A DNA stretch of 64,000 nucleotides from JACDAL01 sp963849115 (lineage in GTDB: Bacteria > Actinomycetota > CADDZG01 > WHSQ01): positions 1 to 64,000 of the forward strand of contig CAWKGK010000004.1 in the NCBI GenBank assembly GCA_963849115.1, given 5' to 3'. The notes beneath the pieces are model-generated. The model was not told the DNA's origin, searched no databases, and worked only from the letters and a program-made list of their open reading frames with translations. This document shows, piece after piece, positions 47,879 through 57,742 of the stretch; position 1 is the stretch's first letter; each line of letters opens with the position of its first letter. The position numbers and the translations under genes were made by a program.

Positions 47879-48433
47879 ATGTCCGATCACTTCCTAGAAG
47901 TTCAGAGCGCTAATTGGGAAGAGCGCTCGCTGAGGACGCCCAGCGAGCGGCTGCGCCTCGAGCCACTGACCAGAGAGCACGCCGCAGAGATGGCCGAGGT
48001 GCTGAAGGATCCCTCCCTCAACGAGCACATAGACGGGGAACCTCCGAGCGCCGAGTATCTGGCCACTCGCTATCAAGCCCTCTCTAGCCGGAGGTCGCCC
48101 GGTGGCGACGAGCTGTGGTTCAACTGGATCATCCGGCTGAATGCCGAGGACGTCGCAGTTGGGTATGTCCAGGCGACTGTTCGAGACAATTCGGCGGCCC
48201 TGGCCTGGGTGATCGGATCGCAGTGGCAAGGAGCCGGGATCGCCACCGAGGCCGCAACAGCAATGATCGGCGTCCTACATCATGAGCTTGCGCTCACGAG
48301 CTTCTCGGCGTCGATCGCTCCGAAAAATTGGGCTTCGCGAAAGGTGGCGGCCAAACTCGGGATGCGGCGGTCGGGACTGGTGTGCGACGGAGAGGATGTC
48401 TGGGTCGTACACGTGCCTGCTCCCGACGCGTAA
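47879..48433 (+). CDS. GNAT family N-acetyltransferase (RimJ/RimL-like)
   Basis: 184 residues from ATG 47879 (GTG 47870 nine bases upstream). SERLRLEPLTREHAAEMAEV is the typical RimJ/RimL opening. The acetyl-CoA loop is IGSQWQGAGIATEAATAM (QGxGIA) and the closing helix is APKNWASRKVAAKLGMRRSG. Such enzymes acetylate protein N-termini or small molecules; the substrate is not predictable. Confidence 0.85.
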   Translation: MSDHFLEVQSANWEERSLRTPSERLRLEPLTREHAAEMAEVLKDPSLNEHIDGEPPSAEYLATRYQALSSRRSPGGDELWFNWIIRLNAEDVAVGYVQATVRDNSAALAWVIGSQWQGAGIATEAATAMIGVLHHELALTSFSASIAPKNWASRKVAAKLGMRRSGLVCDGEDVWVVHVPAPDA

Positions 48434-48493
48434 CTACCAGGAGTAGCTACCGGAGTGTCAACCGAGGTGGGCCGCGCTGGATATGGTCCGCCT

Positions 48494-49222
48494 ATGTCGC
48501 GTCCTCAAAGACCCCGTCGTCCCCGGCCCCCCCGTTCTCGCGCCCCGGCTCGCAACGCAACGCACAAGCCCAAACACGAGCCTGTTCACCTGTCCGCCGA
48601 CATAGTCGAGGAGCTCCACGCGACCGCGCGGCCCGGAAAGGCGGAGATACTGGTGCAGACCTTCTCGGAGGCCGCAGGTGCGTTCGCGGCCTTTGACCTG
48701 GAGGAGGCAACCAGGCTGGGGGAACAGGCCAAGCATCTCGCCCTTAGATCGGTGGCAGCTCGGGAGTTACTGGGGCTGACGCACTATCGGGCCGGACGCT
48801 ACCAGGAGGCGGCGCGCGAGCTGGCTGCGTTCAGGCGCCTATCGGGCTCGCAGGAGCAGAACCCGGTCCTGGCCGACTGTCACCGGGCGCTCGGGCGATC
48901 GCAGCACGCCCTCGAGGTGTGCGACGAGATCGACCGCCTATCGGTATCGGAGGCCGTGTTCTACGAAGGCGCAATCGTCGCCGCAGGCGCGCTCGCAGAC
49001 CTCGGCCGTATGGATGAGGCACTCGCCCGCCTCGAAGCGCTGGAGCTCGAACCCGCCGTTGCCCAGGAGCACCACATTCGCGCGTGGTACGCGCTCGGCG
49101 ACCTCCTCGAGCGACGCGGGCGGTTTCGCCAGGCGCTGGAGTGGTTCGAGGCGGCCGCGGAGGCCGACGAGCACGCCACCGATGCGAGAGCACGGGCCGG
49201 CCGCCTGCGCGAGCCGACCTAG
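48494..49222 (+). CDS. Tetratricopeptide-repeat protein
   Basis: 242 residues from ATG 48494; GTG 48455 is an in-frame alternative. An Arg/Pro-rich tail (residues 1-25) precedes a helical array. AARELLGLTHYRAGRYQEAA, GALADLGRMDEALARLEALE and YALGDLLERRGRFRQALEWF are TPR units. A protein-interaction scaffold; partner unknown. The basic N-terminus could bind nucleic acid. Confidence 0.75.
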   Translation: MSRPQRPRRPRPPRSRAPARNATHKPKHEPVHLSADIVEELHATARPGKAEILVQTFSEAAGAFAAFDLEEATRLGEQAKHLALRSVAARELLGLTHYRAGRYQEAARELAAFRRLSGSQEQNPVLADCHRALGRSQHALEVCDEIDRLSVSEAVFYEGAIVAAGALADLGRMDEALARLEALELEPAVAQEHHIRAWYALGDLLERRGRFRQALEWFEAAAEADEHATDARARAGRLREPT

Positions 49223-49332
49223 CCGTCAGCGCCTACGAACAAATCGCAACAATGCTCCATAACTGTTGATTCCCCCACGAATAACCTCATACTCCAAATA
49301 ACTGGCATATCGGAGAAGCACGAGGGGGAACC

Positions 49333-49998
49333 TTGACGACTGGACTGAAGCTCAAGAAGACGTTTATAGCTGTGGCAGCGGGGGCGATCGCGGCAATGCC
49401 TGGACTGGCGCTGGCCGATCCGCCCGGTAACAACGGCACCGTAAAGATCGACCGCGTGGAGTTCGACACCCACCCCAACAACCAGCCTCACGTCGGCTGT
49501 ATCTTCCAGGTCGACTTCTACGGCTACGACGAAGGTAACCTCCACGCCGACTACACGTTCCAGCTGGTGCCGCCGACCGCGGACGGCTCCACCGGTGGAA
49601 ACGTCTTCATCGGCGGGGACAGTGCCGGTGGGGGCACCGACCTCGACGCCGAGGTCACGGTCGATCTCAGCTCGTTGATCAACTCGTCGGGAGTCGATCC
49701 TCACCCCATCCAGGGTCATCACGTGAAGCTGACGGTTAATGCAGAGGGCTCTCAGGGGGCCGACGTCAAGCACAAGGTCTTCTGGGTGGAAGGCTGCGGA
49801 GAGCCGAACGGCTCCGCCGATCTTCCCCCACAGGGTGAGACCCAGACACTCGACGGTGACGCCACCTCCTACCTGGCGCCGGAGGAGACCAAGCTCGACG
49901 GGCCCCTCGCACTTGCGCTGCTGGGTGGAATGGCCGCGGTCTTCCTGATCACCCGCAAGCTCGCCGGGAAGCTGGTCGGCGCCAACTCAGACCACTAA
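49333..49998 (+). CDS. Surface-anchored secreted protein with C-terminal transmembrane helix
   Basis: 221 residues from TTG 49333, with CGAGGGGGAA just upstream. A signal peptide (TFIAVAAGAIAAMPGLALA) is followed by a beta-rich domain with two cysteines (VGCIFQVDFYGYD; FWVEGCGEPNG). The C-terminus is a single helix (PLALALLGGMAAVFLI) and a basic tail. No LPxTG motif, so anchoring is by the helix. The domain pattern recurs in actinobacterial hypothetical surface proteins. Function unknown. Confidence 0.7.
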   Translation: MTTGLKLKKTFIAVAAGAIAAMPGLALADPPGNNGTVKIDRVEFDTHPNNQPHVGCIFQVDFYGYDEGNLHADYTFQLVPPTADGSTGGNVFIGGDSAGGGTDLDAEVTVDLSSLINSSGVDPHPIQGHHVKLTVNAEGSQGADVKHKVFWVEGCGEPNGSADLPPQGETQTLDGDATSYLAPEETKLDGPLALALLGGMAAVFLITRKLAGKLVGANSDH

Positions 49999-50020
49999 CC
50001 GACCGGATCGACCAGTTTCT

Positions 50021-50947
50021 TCAGGGGGCCCCTCCGGGGGCCTCCTGCTTTTCCATGTAGCGCAGGTAGCCCCAGGTGTTCATCCAGGTAGATGTGGTTG
50101 CCTCGACCCGGTCGGCAACCCCCTCGGAGAGCCTGGCCTCGAGTTCGGCCCGGGCCCTCTTCGCCACATACGCGGTGGCCGAGTCGAGGTCGTCGGCGCC
50201 CTCCGAGCGCGCCGCCTGTACCCACGCGCCCCACCGTCGCAAACCGTCAATGGCTTCTTCGCAGACCGCCGCCACACTGCCTCCACCCCCGTCGTCGTGG
50301 CGAGAGAAGTGGGTCAGCCACATCGCGGTGGCCCCAAGCTTGCTGATGCGAGTGATCGATTCAACCGCCTTCTCGAGATGGAACTCGGGCGGTGGAGTGG
50401 CGGGGCGGACGATACCGGCATCGCCCAGGCGAACCCCGAGCGCATCGCCGACGAAGACGGTTCCCGAGAGATCGTCGAAGAAAGCGTGGTGATGATAAGC
50501 GTGACCCGGTGTCTCGACTGCGGTGAGTGTGCGCCCGCCGAGGTCGATCGAGTCGCCGTCCTCCAGCACGTGGATACGGTCGGCCGCAAGGGCATCGATG
50601 CCGCCCCACATCCGCGTCATGTCGTCGCCGTAGATACGGGCCGCGCTCGTCCACAGCTTGGAAGGGTCAATGAGATGAGGAGCGCCGATCGGATGGACGG
50701 CCACCCTAGCCTGAGGAAAACGCTGTGCCAAGCTCCCCGCGGCGCCGGCATGGTCGAGATGGATGTGGGTGACGAGAATCCAATCCAGAGAGGACACTCC
50801 GCAAGCCTCGAGTCCCGACAGCACGTGTTCGAGCGACGACTTCGGTCCGGTCTCGATCAGCGCCGTTTGCTCGCCTCGAATCACATAGGTCGCCGTGATA
50901 CCCGCCAAACCCAGCATGTGGGTGTCGATGACGTCAATTTCGCTCAC
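50021..50947 (-). CDS. Metallo-beta-lactamase-fold hydrolase
   Basis: 308 residues from GTG 50947; longer starts would run into the divergent gene's promoter. The zinc motif is VTHIHLDHAGAAGSL (HxHxDH). ETPGHAYHHHAFFDDLSGT and VFVGDALGVR supply the remaining ligands. The C-terminal 100 residues are a helical domain seen in hydroxyacylglutathione-hydrolase-like proteins. Substrate unknown. Confidence 0.85.
   Translation of the reverse strand: MSEIDVIDTHMLGLAGITATYVIRGEQTALIETGPKSSLEHVLSGLEACGVSSLDWILVTHIHLDHAGAAGSLAQRFPQARVAVHPIGAPHLIDPSKLWTSAARIYGDDMTRMWGGIDALAADRIHVLEDGDSIDLGGRTLTAVETPGHAYHHHAFFDDLSGTVFVGDALGVRLGDAGIVRPATPPPEFHLEKAVESITRISKLGATAMWLTHFSRHDDGGGGSVAAVCEEAIDGLRRWGAWVQAARSEGADDLDSATAYVAKRARAELEARLSEGVADRVEATTSTWMNTWGYLRYMEKQEAPGGAP
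50023..50046 (+). terminator. Possible terminator between convergent genes
   Basis: A G/C-rich stem (AGGGGGCCCC with GGGGGCCTCCT, one bulge) with a 3-base loop, then GCTTTT. It overlaps the last codons of the leftward MBL gene. Confidence 0.4.
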
Positions 50948-51005
50948 TCGCCGGCTCCGTCTCTGTGCCCTTGGTTTCGCCGCTTCGGAGGGTAGCGTGT
51001 TGGCA

Positions 51006-51929
51006 ATGGCCCCCCTTTCAGCCCGTCCACCTGCGGTGGTGATCATCAATCCCAACGCCGGTCGTTTCGCTGCGGGCCGGCTGAGAAAGGACGTGATCGC
51101 GCATCTCAGGGCGCGTTTTAGCGTCGACGCCTACTCCACAACGGACCGGGACACCGGCATCACGATCGCCGCAGAGGCAGCCGAGGCCGGAGCAGAACTG
51201 GTAATTGCCTTCGGGGGTGACGGGCACGTCAATGAAGTCGCCAACGGGCTCGCCGGCGCCGCCTCGCCCCTCGCCATCGTCCCGGGCGGGACGATGAACG
51301 TGTTCGCCCGCGCCCTCGGCGTGCCGCTTGACCCCTTCCAGGCCGTCGATCAACTTCTGAAGAACATCGCTACGCCCGCTATCAAGGTGCCGCTGGGGCG
51401 CATGAACGAGCGCTACTTCACCTTCTCGGCAGGCTGCGGGTTCGATGCGGAGGCGGCAGAGCGAGTTGAACGCTACGTACCGGCAAAACGGCGCTTCGGG
51501 GAGGTGTGGTTCTACTGGAGCGCCTTCAGAGTTCTGGCCGGCAGCCATCGCCACCGGCGTCCGCAGATGACGCTCTCCGGCGACTTCGGTCAAATACCGG
51601 TTTCGATGGCGATCGCGTGTAACGCGGGGCCCTACGCGTATATCGGCAACAGACCGGTGATGATCGCACCCGAGGTCAACCTGCACGGGGGAATAGACGT
51701 GTTCGCCCTCAAGACCATGCGTATCGAGGCGCTGCCGCTCTATGCCTGGCGTGTGATGGTTTCGAAAGACCTCATTCATCATCGCGACGTCCTCTATCAT
51801 CAGGGCCTCCACTCGTTCGAGCTGAGCTCGGAATCTCCCTTCGCCCGCCATGTGGACGGTGAGCCGCTGCCACCCGCTCGTATCGCTCGCTTCGAGCTCG
51901 CCTCCGGAATCCTGAATGTCAAGACTTGA
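51006..51929 (+). CDS. Diacylglycerol/lipid kinase family protein
   Basis: 307 residues from ATG 51006. VVIINPNAGRFAAGRLRKD, FGGDGHVNEVANGL and PGGTMNVFARALG are the ATP-binding and catalytic elements of the DagK/YegS family. Expected to phosphorylate a lipid at the membrane. The gene is divergent from the MBL gene. Confidence 0.9.
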   Translation: MAPLSARPPAVVIINPNAGRFAAGRLRKDVIAHLRARFSVDAYSTTDRDTGITIAAEAAEAGAELVIAFGGDGHVNEVANGLAGAASPLAIVPGGTMNVFARALGVPLDPFQAVDQLLKNIATPAIKVPLGRMNERYFTFSAGCGFDAEAAERVERYVPAKRRFGEVWFYWSAFRVLAGSHRHRRPQMTLSGDFGQIPVSMAIACNAGPYAYIGNRPVMIAPEVNLHGGIDVFALKTMRIEALPLYAWRVMVSKDLIHHRDVLYHQGLHSFELSSESPFARHVDGEPLPPARIARFELASGILNVKT

Positions 51930-51947
51930 AGAAGTGACCTTGTCTCG

Positions 51948-52475
51948 ATGACCATCGTGGTGCTCGGTGCGTCTGGGGAGTTGGGGGCCGCAGTCGTGAA
52001 TCTGCTTCTCGAGGCGGGCGACGATGTCGGGGTGATCGAGCCCTCACCCGAACGCGCAGAGCTTTGGCGGCGCGCCGGAGCTCACGTGGCCCCCGGCAGC
52101 TCGAGCGATGCGGACCTCATCGAACGAGCGGCACAAGACGCACGTACGCTTGTGGTCCTCGGCGCGGATCGGGACGTCTTGAACGCCGCCGTAGAGGGGG
52201 CCCGCTTCGCAGGGGTCGAGCGAATCGTCGTCACGTGGCGCCGCAGCAACCCAGAGTCGATCGCTCTGCTTCGCGCGAGCGGACTCGATTACGTGGTGCT
52301 CGAAACCGCACTCCGCCTGCTGGGTGCCACTTCACCCGAAGACGTGGGGCGCGCCGTGGACGCGGCCGACGATCTGCCCGGCCGGCCACGGCTCGAGCTG
52401 TCCCTGAGGAGCACGAAGGCGTGGCACGAGCTGCGGCTGGAACCGCCGCCGGGCCGGAGCGGCGCTCACTCCTAA
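51948..52475 (+). CDS. NAD(P)-binding Rossmann-fold protein
   Basis: 175 residues. IVVLGASGELGAAVVNLL is a GxxGxxG dinucleotide-binding start; the rest (VLGADRDVLNAAVEGARFAG) fits an atypical SDR/NmrA-like protein that is short and may be regulatory. It follows the lipid kinase with an 18-base gap. Confidence 0.7.
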   Translation: MTIVVLGASGELGAAVVNLLLEAGDDVGVIEPSPERAELWRRAGAHVAPGSSSDADLIERAAQDARTLVVLGADRDVLNAAVEGARFAGVERIVVTWRRSNPESIALLRASGLDYVVLETALRLLGATSPEDVGRAVDAADDLPGRPRLELSLRSTKAWHELRLEPPPGRSGAHS

Positions 52476-53704
52476 CGCAACGGGTGGAACACGAGGCCGG
52501 TCACCGCTTTGGGCCAGAAGTAGCTCGCCTTCTGCGGCATCCTCTTGGCTTCGCGGGCGACTTCGACCACCGCCACGGCCTCCAACGGTTTCATGAGCAC
52601 TCCGAAGCTGAACGAGTCCTCGGCCACGAGCCGTCTTATTTCCGCCTCCTCGGAGGAAAACCGCATCGTGTCGATCCCCTCGGGCAGCAGCAGGGGCAGT
52701 ATCGCCTCGTGCAGTGCCACCACATCGAGGCAGCGCCACGCCTGAGGCTGATCTCCGAGGGCTCTGGCGACAAGCTCCTCGTCTACCTCCAACAACAACT
52801 CCGAGCCGGGCACGATCACGAGGAAGGCGTGATCGGCGGCCGAGTGTTCGAACACGCGCTCGGCAACTGCCCGATCGAGCTCCTTGGCCCCGAAGTCTTC
52901 GATCAAGCGGGTGCGCACTGCGCCGTCTGAAACCGAAGCCTGGAAGGCGCGGTGATATGGGAGCACGTTGAGATCCTCGACGTCGGCGTCGGCGCAGAAA
53001 CACATCACCGCGCTCGCTTCCGTACTTCCGCCCGACTCCTTGGCATACTCGAGCGCGGTTTCATAGCGGTGGTGTCCGTCGGCGATCACCAGAGGGCCGG
53101 GGCGGACCGCGGCCGAAAGAACCTCGATCTCGGCGGCAGCCCGCACCACCCACATGCGGTGAAGCGTGCCGGACTCGTCCTGCAGCCGGGCCTCTGGGGG
53201 TCTCTGGGTGAGCGAGTCGAGAAAGGGGGCCAGCTCTCCCTTGCCGCGGTAGATGGCGTAGATCGGAGAGATGTTGACCGGACACGCCCGCAACAGTGCA
53301 AGACGGTCTTCAATGGGCCCCGGCATGGTCCGTTCATGGGGCAGGATGCCGCTTTCTTCGCCGAGCTCTTGAAGCCGCAGCGCACCGATCACGCCGGTCA
53401 CTCGCTTGGGCGCCCCGTTGCGGGTGAAGTCTTGGCGGTAGACATAAAGGCAGGGTTGCTCGTCGGGGACGAGCACGCCGTCTTCCAGCCATGAGTCGAA
53501 CTGCACCGCTGCCTTTCGGTAACGGTCATCCGGGTCGTGGGTCTCCGAGAAGGGCAGTTCGATCCTCACCGCATTGTGAGGATGGCGTTCGTGCAGCTTT
53601 CTCTGCGCCTCCTCGGAGATGACGTCGAAGGGCGGGCAGACGATGTCCGAGAGCTCTTGCGAGCGCGCATAGCGGACGCCGCGAAACGGCCCAAGGTCGG
53701 GCAT
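52472..53704 (-). CDS. DUF1015 family protein
   Basis: 410 residues. CPPFDVISEEAQRKL, ERTMPGPIEDRLALLRA, ISPIYAIYRG and LVIADGHHRYETALEYA are the conserved DUF1015 segments. The family often lies near serine or phosphonate genes and may be an enzyme, but its reaction is not established. It is followed leftward of TrpB2; the two starts and stops are nine bases apart, so probably one operon. Confidence 0.85.
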   Translation of the reverse strand: MPDLGPFRGVRYARSQELSDIVCPPFDVISEEAQRKLHERHPHNAVRIELPFSETHDPDDRYRKAAVQFDSWLEDGVLVPDEQPCLYVYRQDFTRNGAPKRVTGVIGALRLQELGEESGILPHERTMPGPIEDRLALLRACPVNISPIYAIYRGKGELAPFLDSLTQRPPEARLQDESGTLHRMWVVRAAAEIEVLSAAVRPGPLVIADGHHRYETALEYAKESGGSTEASAVMCFCADADVEDLNVLPYHRAFQASVSDGAVRTRLIEDFGAKELDRAVAERVFEHSAADHAFLVIVPGSELLLEVDEELVARALGDQPQAWRCLDVVALHEAILPLLLPEGIDTMRFSSEEAEIRRLVAEDSFSFGVLMKPLEAVAVVEVAREAKRMPQKASYFWPKAVTGLVFHPLR

Positions 53705-53713
53705 TGCGTACCG

Positions 53714-55099
53714 CTATCCGGCCGGTTGAGGTTGTGGAGGAAGGGTGCTCAAGGACGCTTCCAGCGCCTCGTCGGTCAGCGTGAAGTCCTCGAGCCCGCC
53801 GGCGAGGAACGCCTCGTAGGCGCTCATGTCGAAGTGACCGTGCCCGCAGAGATTGAACAGGATTACTCGCTCCTCATCTGCCGCATGAGCCTGCAAGGCC
53901 TCGTCGATGGCCGCTCGGACCGCGTGAGCAGGCTCCGGACCAGGGATGAATCCCTCGGTGCGAGCGAACTGCACGGCCGCCTCGAACACCGGTACCTGCC
54001 CATAGGCGCGCGCCTCGTACACCCCTTGATGCACAAGGGCGCACATCAACGGAGCATCACCATGGTAGCGGAGCCCGCCGGCGTGAACCGGCGCCGGAAC
54101 GAAGTCGTGGCCGAGCGTGTACATCGGCATGAGTGGAGTGGTGCCGGCGGTGTCGCCGAAGTCATACGCGTAGGTGCCGCGCGTAAGCGTGGGGCAAGCC
54201 TCGGGCTCCACGGCGACAAACCGTGTGTGCGCATCGCCTCGTAGAACATCCGCTGCGAAGGGATAGGACAGGCCTGCGTAGTTGGAGCCGCCTCCGACGC
54301 AGCCGATGACAACATCGGGTATGTCCTCGAACAGCTCCATCTGCTTCTTGGCTTCGAGTCCGATGACGGTCTGGTGAAGACATACGTGGTTGAGGACGGA
54401 GCCGAGCGCGTAATTTGTGTTGGGATCTTGAGCTGCGATCTCCACGGCCTCAGAGATGGCGATGCCGAGGGAGCCGGTGGAGGTGGGATCGGCGGCAAGC
54501 ACGTTGCGTCCGGCCGACGTCTCCTCCGACGGAGAGGCGTGGACTTTGGCCCCCCACGTCTCCATTAGAACGCGGCGGTAGGGCTTCTGGTCGTAAGACA
54601 CCTTGACCATGAACACGAGGCACTCGAGCCCGAAGGCGGTGCATGCGTAAGCAAGCGCAGATCCCCACTGACCGGCCCCCGTTTCCGTCGCAAGGCGAGT
54701 GATGCCGGCCTGCTTATTGAAGTAGGCCTGCGGCACCGCCGTGTTGGGCTTGTGGGATCCGGCCGGCGAGGTTCCCTCCCACTTGTAGTAGATGCGCTGC
54801 TTGTTGGACAACCCCAACGACGCTTCGAGGCGGTGAGCCCGATGCAGGGGAGAGGGCCTCCACTGACGGTAGACATCGAGCACCGCTCCGGGGATGTCGA
54901 TGTAACGCTCGGAGGAAACCTCCTGTGCGATGAGTGACTCGGGAAACAGCGGGGCAAGATCGGCGGGCCCCACCGGCTGCATCGTCCCGGGATGGAGCGG
55001 GGGCATGGGATCGCCCGGCAGATCCACGAGCAGGTTGTACCAGGCGGTGGGAATGTCCTGCTCCTGCAACAGGGCTTTGGTGATGTCCACTCTGGGCAT
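53714..55099 (-). CDS. trpB: TrpB2-type tryptophan synthase beta chain (PLP enzyme)
   Basis: 461 residues, longer than classic TrpB (~400). The PLP lysine is in GTSPAGSHKPNTAV, the phosphate loop is GCVGGGSNYAGLSYPF, and ETGAGQWGSALAYACTAF is conserved. The length and the N-terminal extension (WYNLLVDLPGDPMPPLHPGT) mark the TrpB2 class, which works without TrpA. No trpA is nearby. Probably converts indole and serine to tryptophan, or a related serine-dependent reaction. Confidence 0.9.
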   Translation of the reverse strand: MPRVDITKALLQEQDIPTAWYNLLVDLPGDPMPPLHPGTMQPVGPADLAPLFPESLIAQEVSSERYIDIPGAVLDVYRQWRPSPLHRAHRLEASLGLSNKQRIYYKWEGTSPAGSHKPNTAVPQAYFNKQAGITRLATETGAGQWGSALAYACTAFGLECLVFMVKVSYDQKPYRRVLMETWGAKVHASPSEETSAGRNVLAADPTSTGSLGIAISEAVEIAAQDPNTNYALGSVLNHVCLHQTVIGLEAKKQMELFEDIPDVVIGCVGGGSNYAGLSYPFAADVLRGDAHTRFVAVEPEACPTLTRGTYAYDFGDTAGTTPLMPMYTLGHDFVPAPVHAGGLRYHGDAPLMCALVHQGVYEARAYGQVPVFEAAVQFARTEGFIPGPEPAHAVRAAIDEALQAHAADEERVILFNLCGHGHFDMSAYEAFLAGGLEDFTLTDEALEASLSTLPPQPQPAG

Positions 55100-55212
55100 C
55101 GCTGCTCTCTCCTCGATCGGGGCCTCAGGCGATGCACCCTAACGGGGTGGGTCGCATCGGAGCTCCGCCCGGGACCCCGCGCCACAAGCCGCCCAGCATC
55201 TTGTGGGGAACC

Positions 55213-55983
55213 TCAGGGGCCGCCGCCGGTGGAGTTGATCACCTGCCCGGTGATCCAGCGAGCGTCGTCCGAGCACAGCCATGCGATCAGCCGGGCAGCG
55301 TCGTCGGGCTCGCCCCACCGACCCTGGGGTTCGAGGTCGAGCACTTCCTGCCTCAGCTCGTCGTCGGCATAGCCGGTGTCGGTGGCCCCGGGGTTGATCG
55401 TGTTCACGGTGATGCCGCGCGGCGCCAGGTGCGCCGCGAGGCTCGCGGTGACCTGGTGGAGGGCGCCCTTGGATGCGATGTAAGGGAGCTCTGAGGGCAT
55501 AGGGGAGAGATGCTGGCCCGAGGTCATCATGAGTACCCGGCCCCCGCTTCGCCCGTCGTGCCGGCGCACGAACTCTTTGACCAGCAGCAGGGTTGCACGG
55601 GTGTTGATTTGGAAGGTCAGGTCGAGCTCGGCGGCGGTGATCTCCTCCAGCGACAGGGAACTAGAACGTGCGTGGTTGCAAACGAGGATGTCGACGTGCC
55701 CGAATCTCGACGCAGCCCAGGCCATTACCACCTCTGGAGCAGCGTCGTCGGCGAAGTCTGCCTCGACGTGGGCGACAGACGCTCCGCCGGAGCGGAGCTC
55801 CTCCACCAACGAGTCCACGCCCGCCGAATCCGCACCCCAGGGCTGCTCTCGGTCGTGCGGAGCCCACGAGTGGAGCGCCACCGCGGCTCCCCCGGACAAC
55901 AGCCTCCGGGCAACTGCGAAACCGATCCCGGCCCGGCGGCTGACTCCGGTCACGACCGCCACTCGTCCCTGGAGAGATCCCAC
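55213..55983 (-). CDS. Short-chain dehydrogenase/reductase
   Basis: 256 residues from GTG 55983. VAVVTGVSRRAGIGFAVARR is an unusual glycine motif (SRRAGIG) found in 3-oxoacyl-ACP reductase-like proteins. VCNHARSSS replaces NNAG, and MMTSGQHL with PYIASKGALHQ gives the Ser and YxxxK. The C-terminus WITGQVINSTGGGP is standard. Divergent from the aldo/keto reductase. Confidence 0.85.
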   Translation of the reverse strand: MGSLQGRVAVVTGVSRRAGIGFAVARRLLSGGAAVALHSWAPHDREQPWGADSAGVDSLVEELRSGGASVAHVEADFADDAAPEVVMAWAASRFGHVDILVCNHARSSSLSLEEITAAELDLTFQINTRATLLLVKEFVRRHDGRSGGRVLMMTSGQHLSPMPSELPYIASKGALHQVTASLAAHLAPRGITVNTINPGATDTGYADDELRQEVLDLEPQGRWGEPDDAARLIAWLCSDDARWITGQVINSTGGGP

Positions 55984-56031
55984 GGCATCAAGTTTAGGAT
56001 CACCGCTCACAAATCGATTAAGGAGACTAGC

Positions 56032-56907
56032 ATGGAGAAGAGGCGGCTGGGACGCAACGGGCACATGAGCTCGGTGCTCATCTACGGAGGCGCGGCCCTG
56101 TCCGAGGTGGACCAGGGAACGGCCGACGAATCGATCGCCCTGGCGCTCGATGCAGGCATCAATCACTTCGATGTAGCAGCCTCCTACGGCGACGCCGAGC
56201 TTCGCTACGGCCCGTGGATGAAGGACATCCGCGATCGCATTTTCCTGTCGACCAAGACGGAGGAGCGCAGCAAACAGGGGGCCGCTCAAGAGATCCACCG
56301 CTCGCTCGAGCGCCTGCAGGTAGACAATGTCGACCTGCTGCAACTTCACGCGGTCAATAACATCTCGGAGCTCGACAAGGCGACCGCAAAGGGAGGCGCC
56401 CTGGAGGCCGCCATCGAGGCGAAGGAGCAGGGCTTGATCCGGGCCGTCGGGATTACCGGCCACTCTCACTCAGCGCCGTCCACCCATCGCGAAGCCCTTC
56501 GGCGATACCCCTTCGAGACTGTGCTCACGCCGCTCAACTACCTGCTCTATTCGAACCAGGAATACCGGCGGGACTACGAGGACCTGGTCGGGGAGGTAGA
56601 GCGTCAGGATGCCGGCCTCATGATCATCAAAGCGATTGCCAGAAATCTGTGGCGAGAGGGCGAGCAACGCTACGCCACCTGGTACGAGCCGTTCGAGCAG
56701 CAGGAGCACATCGACGCCGCCGTCGATTTCGTGCTGGCGCGGCCCGAGGTCGCCGGGTTGTGCGTGGCCGGCGACGTACGCCTGCTGCCGAAGATCATCA
56801 CCGCCGAGAAGCAACGCCGGGCCGGAAACCCCAGCGAGGTGCTGGAGGATGTCGGAGATTACGCGACGCCGTTCGCCCCGGCCCCCGGCCGCGTCGGCCC
56901 TCTCTAG
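56032..56907 (+). CDS. Aldo/keto reductase
   Basis: 291 residues from ATG 56032 with AAGGAG upstream. MEKRRLGRNGHMSSVLIYG and INHFDVAASYGDAELRYGPW hold the D/Y active-site residues. STKTEERSKQGAAQEIHRSL and VDLLQLHAVNN follow. C-terminal NADPH-binding part is shorter than usual and divergent. Substrate unknown. Confidence 0.88.
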   Translation: MEKRRLGRNGHMSSVLIYGGAALSEVDQGTADESIALALDAGINHFDVAASYGDAELRYGPWMKDIRDRIFLSTKTEERSKQGAAQEIHRSLERLQVDNVDLLQLHAVNNISELDKATAKGGALEAAIEAKEQGLIRAVGITGHSHSAPSTHREALRRYPFETVLTPLNYLLYSNQEYRRDYEDLVGEVERQDAGLMIIKAIARNLWREGEQRYATWYEPFEQQEHIDAAVDFVLARPEVAGLCVAGDVRLLPKIITAEKQRRAGNPSEVLEDVGDYATPFAPAPGRVGPL

Positions 56908-56911
56908 AGTC

Positions 56912-57733
56912 ATGGAGCAGTATCTCGCCGCCAACCGTGCACTGTGGGACGAGTGGACGGCCATCCACGAGCACTCGAGCTTCTACGACGTCGAGGGCTT
57001 CAAGCGGGGCGGCATCCGTCTGCGCGAATACGAGCTCGCTGAACTCGGCGAAGTGAACGGCAAGGACTTGCTTCACCTCCAATGCCACTTCGGGCTCGAC
57101 ACCCTCTCCTTCTCCCGGCTCGGCGCACACCCGACCGGCGCCGACTTCTCCGCCGACGCGATCTCGCTTGCTCGATCTCTTGCCGACGAGCTAGAGCTTC
57201 GGGCCAACTTCATCTGCTCCGATCTCTACGACCTGCCCGCCGCTCTGCCGGGCGACTTCGACATCGTCTACACCTCGCGGGGAGTCCTCGGTTGGCTTCC
57301 GGACATTTGGGCATGGGCGAAGGTAGTCAGGCACTTTCTGCGCCCGGGCGGCGTCTTCTACATCACCGAGAAGCATCCCTTCGCGGATGTGTTCGACGAC
57401 GACATCCCGTTCAAGGTCAACTACGACTACTTCGGCGGTAAGGAGCCGCAGCGGTTCGAGACCCAGGGCAGTTACGCCGACCCCGAAGCTCACATTGAGC
57501 AACCCTACGAATACGGATGGTGGCATCCGCTCTCGAACATCATCAGCGCGCTGACATCGCAGGGTTTGCGGATCGACTTCCTCCACGAGTGGCCTTTCTG
57601 CGAATGGGAGCTGGCCGGGCTCGATCTCAATCTCGAAGACGGCACCTGGCGCCAACCCAAAGGGGAACCGAAGCTGCCGTTGTTCTTCTCGCTACGAGCG
57701 ACCAAGCCTGAGGGTTCCTCACCAAGCGGCTAA
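56912..57733 (+). CDS. Class I SAM-dependent methyltransferase
   Basis: 273 residues from ATG 56912, four bases after the reductase stop. HLQCHFGLDTLSFSRLGAHP is motif I in variant form, ICSDLYDLPAALPGDFDIVY is the acidic-loop region, and VVRHFLRPGGVFYITEKHPF is post-II. Substrate unknown; likely cotranscribed with the aldo/keto reductase. Confidence 0.85.
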   Translation: MEQYLAANRALWDEWTAIHEHSSFYDVEGFKRGGIRLREYELAELGEVNGKDLLHLQCHFGLDTLSFSRLGAHPTGADFSADAISLARSLADELELRANFICSDLYDLPAALPGDFDIVYTSRGVLGWLPDIWAWAKVVRHFLRPGGVFYITEKHPFADVFDDDIPFKVNYDYFGGKEPQRFETQGSYADPEAHIEQPYEYGWWHPLSNIISALTSQGLRIDFLHEWPFCEWELAGLDLNLEDGTWRQPKGEPKLPLFFSLRATKPEGSSPSG

Positions 57734-57742
57734 CATTGGGTG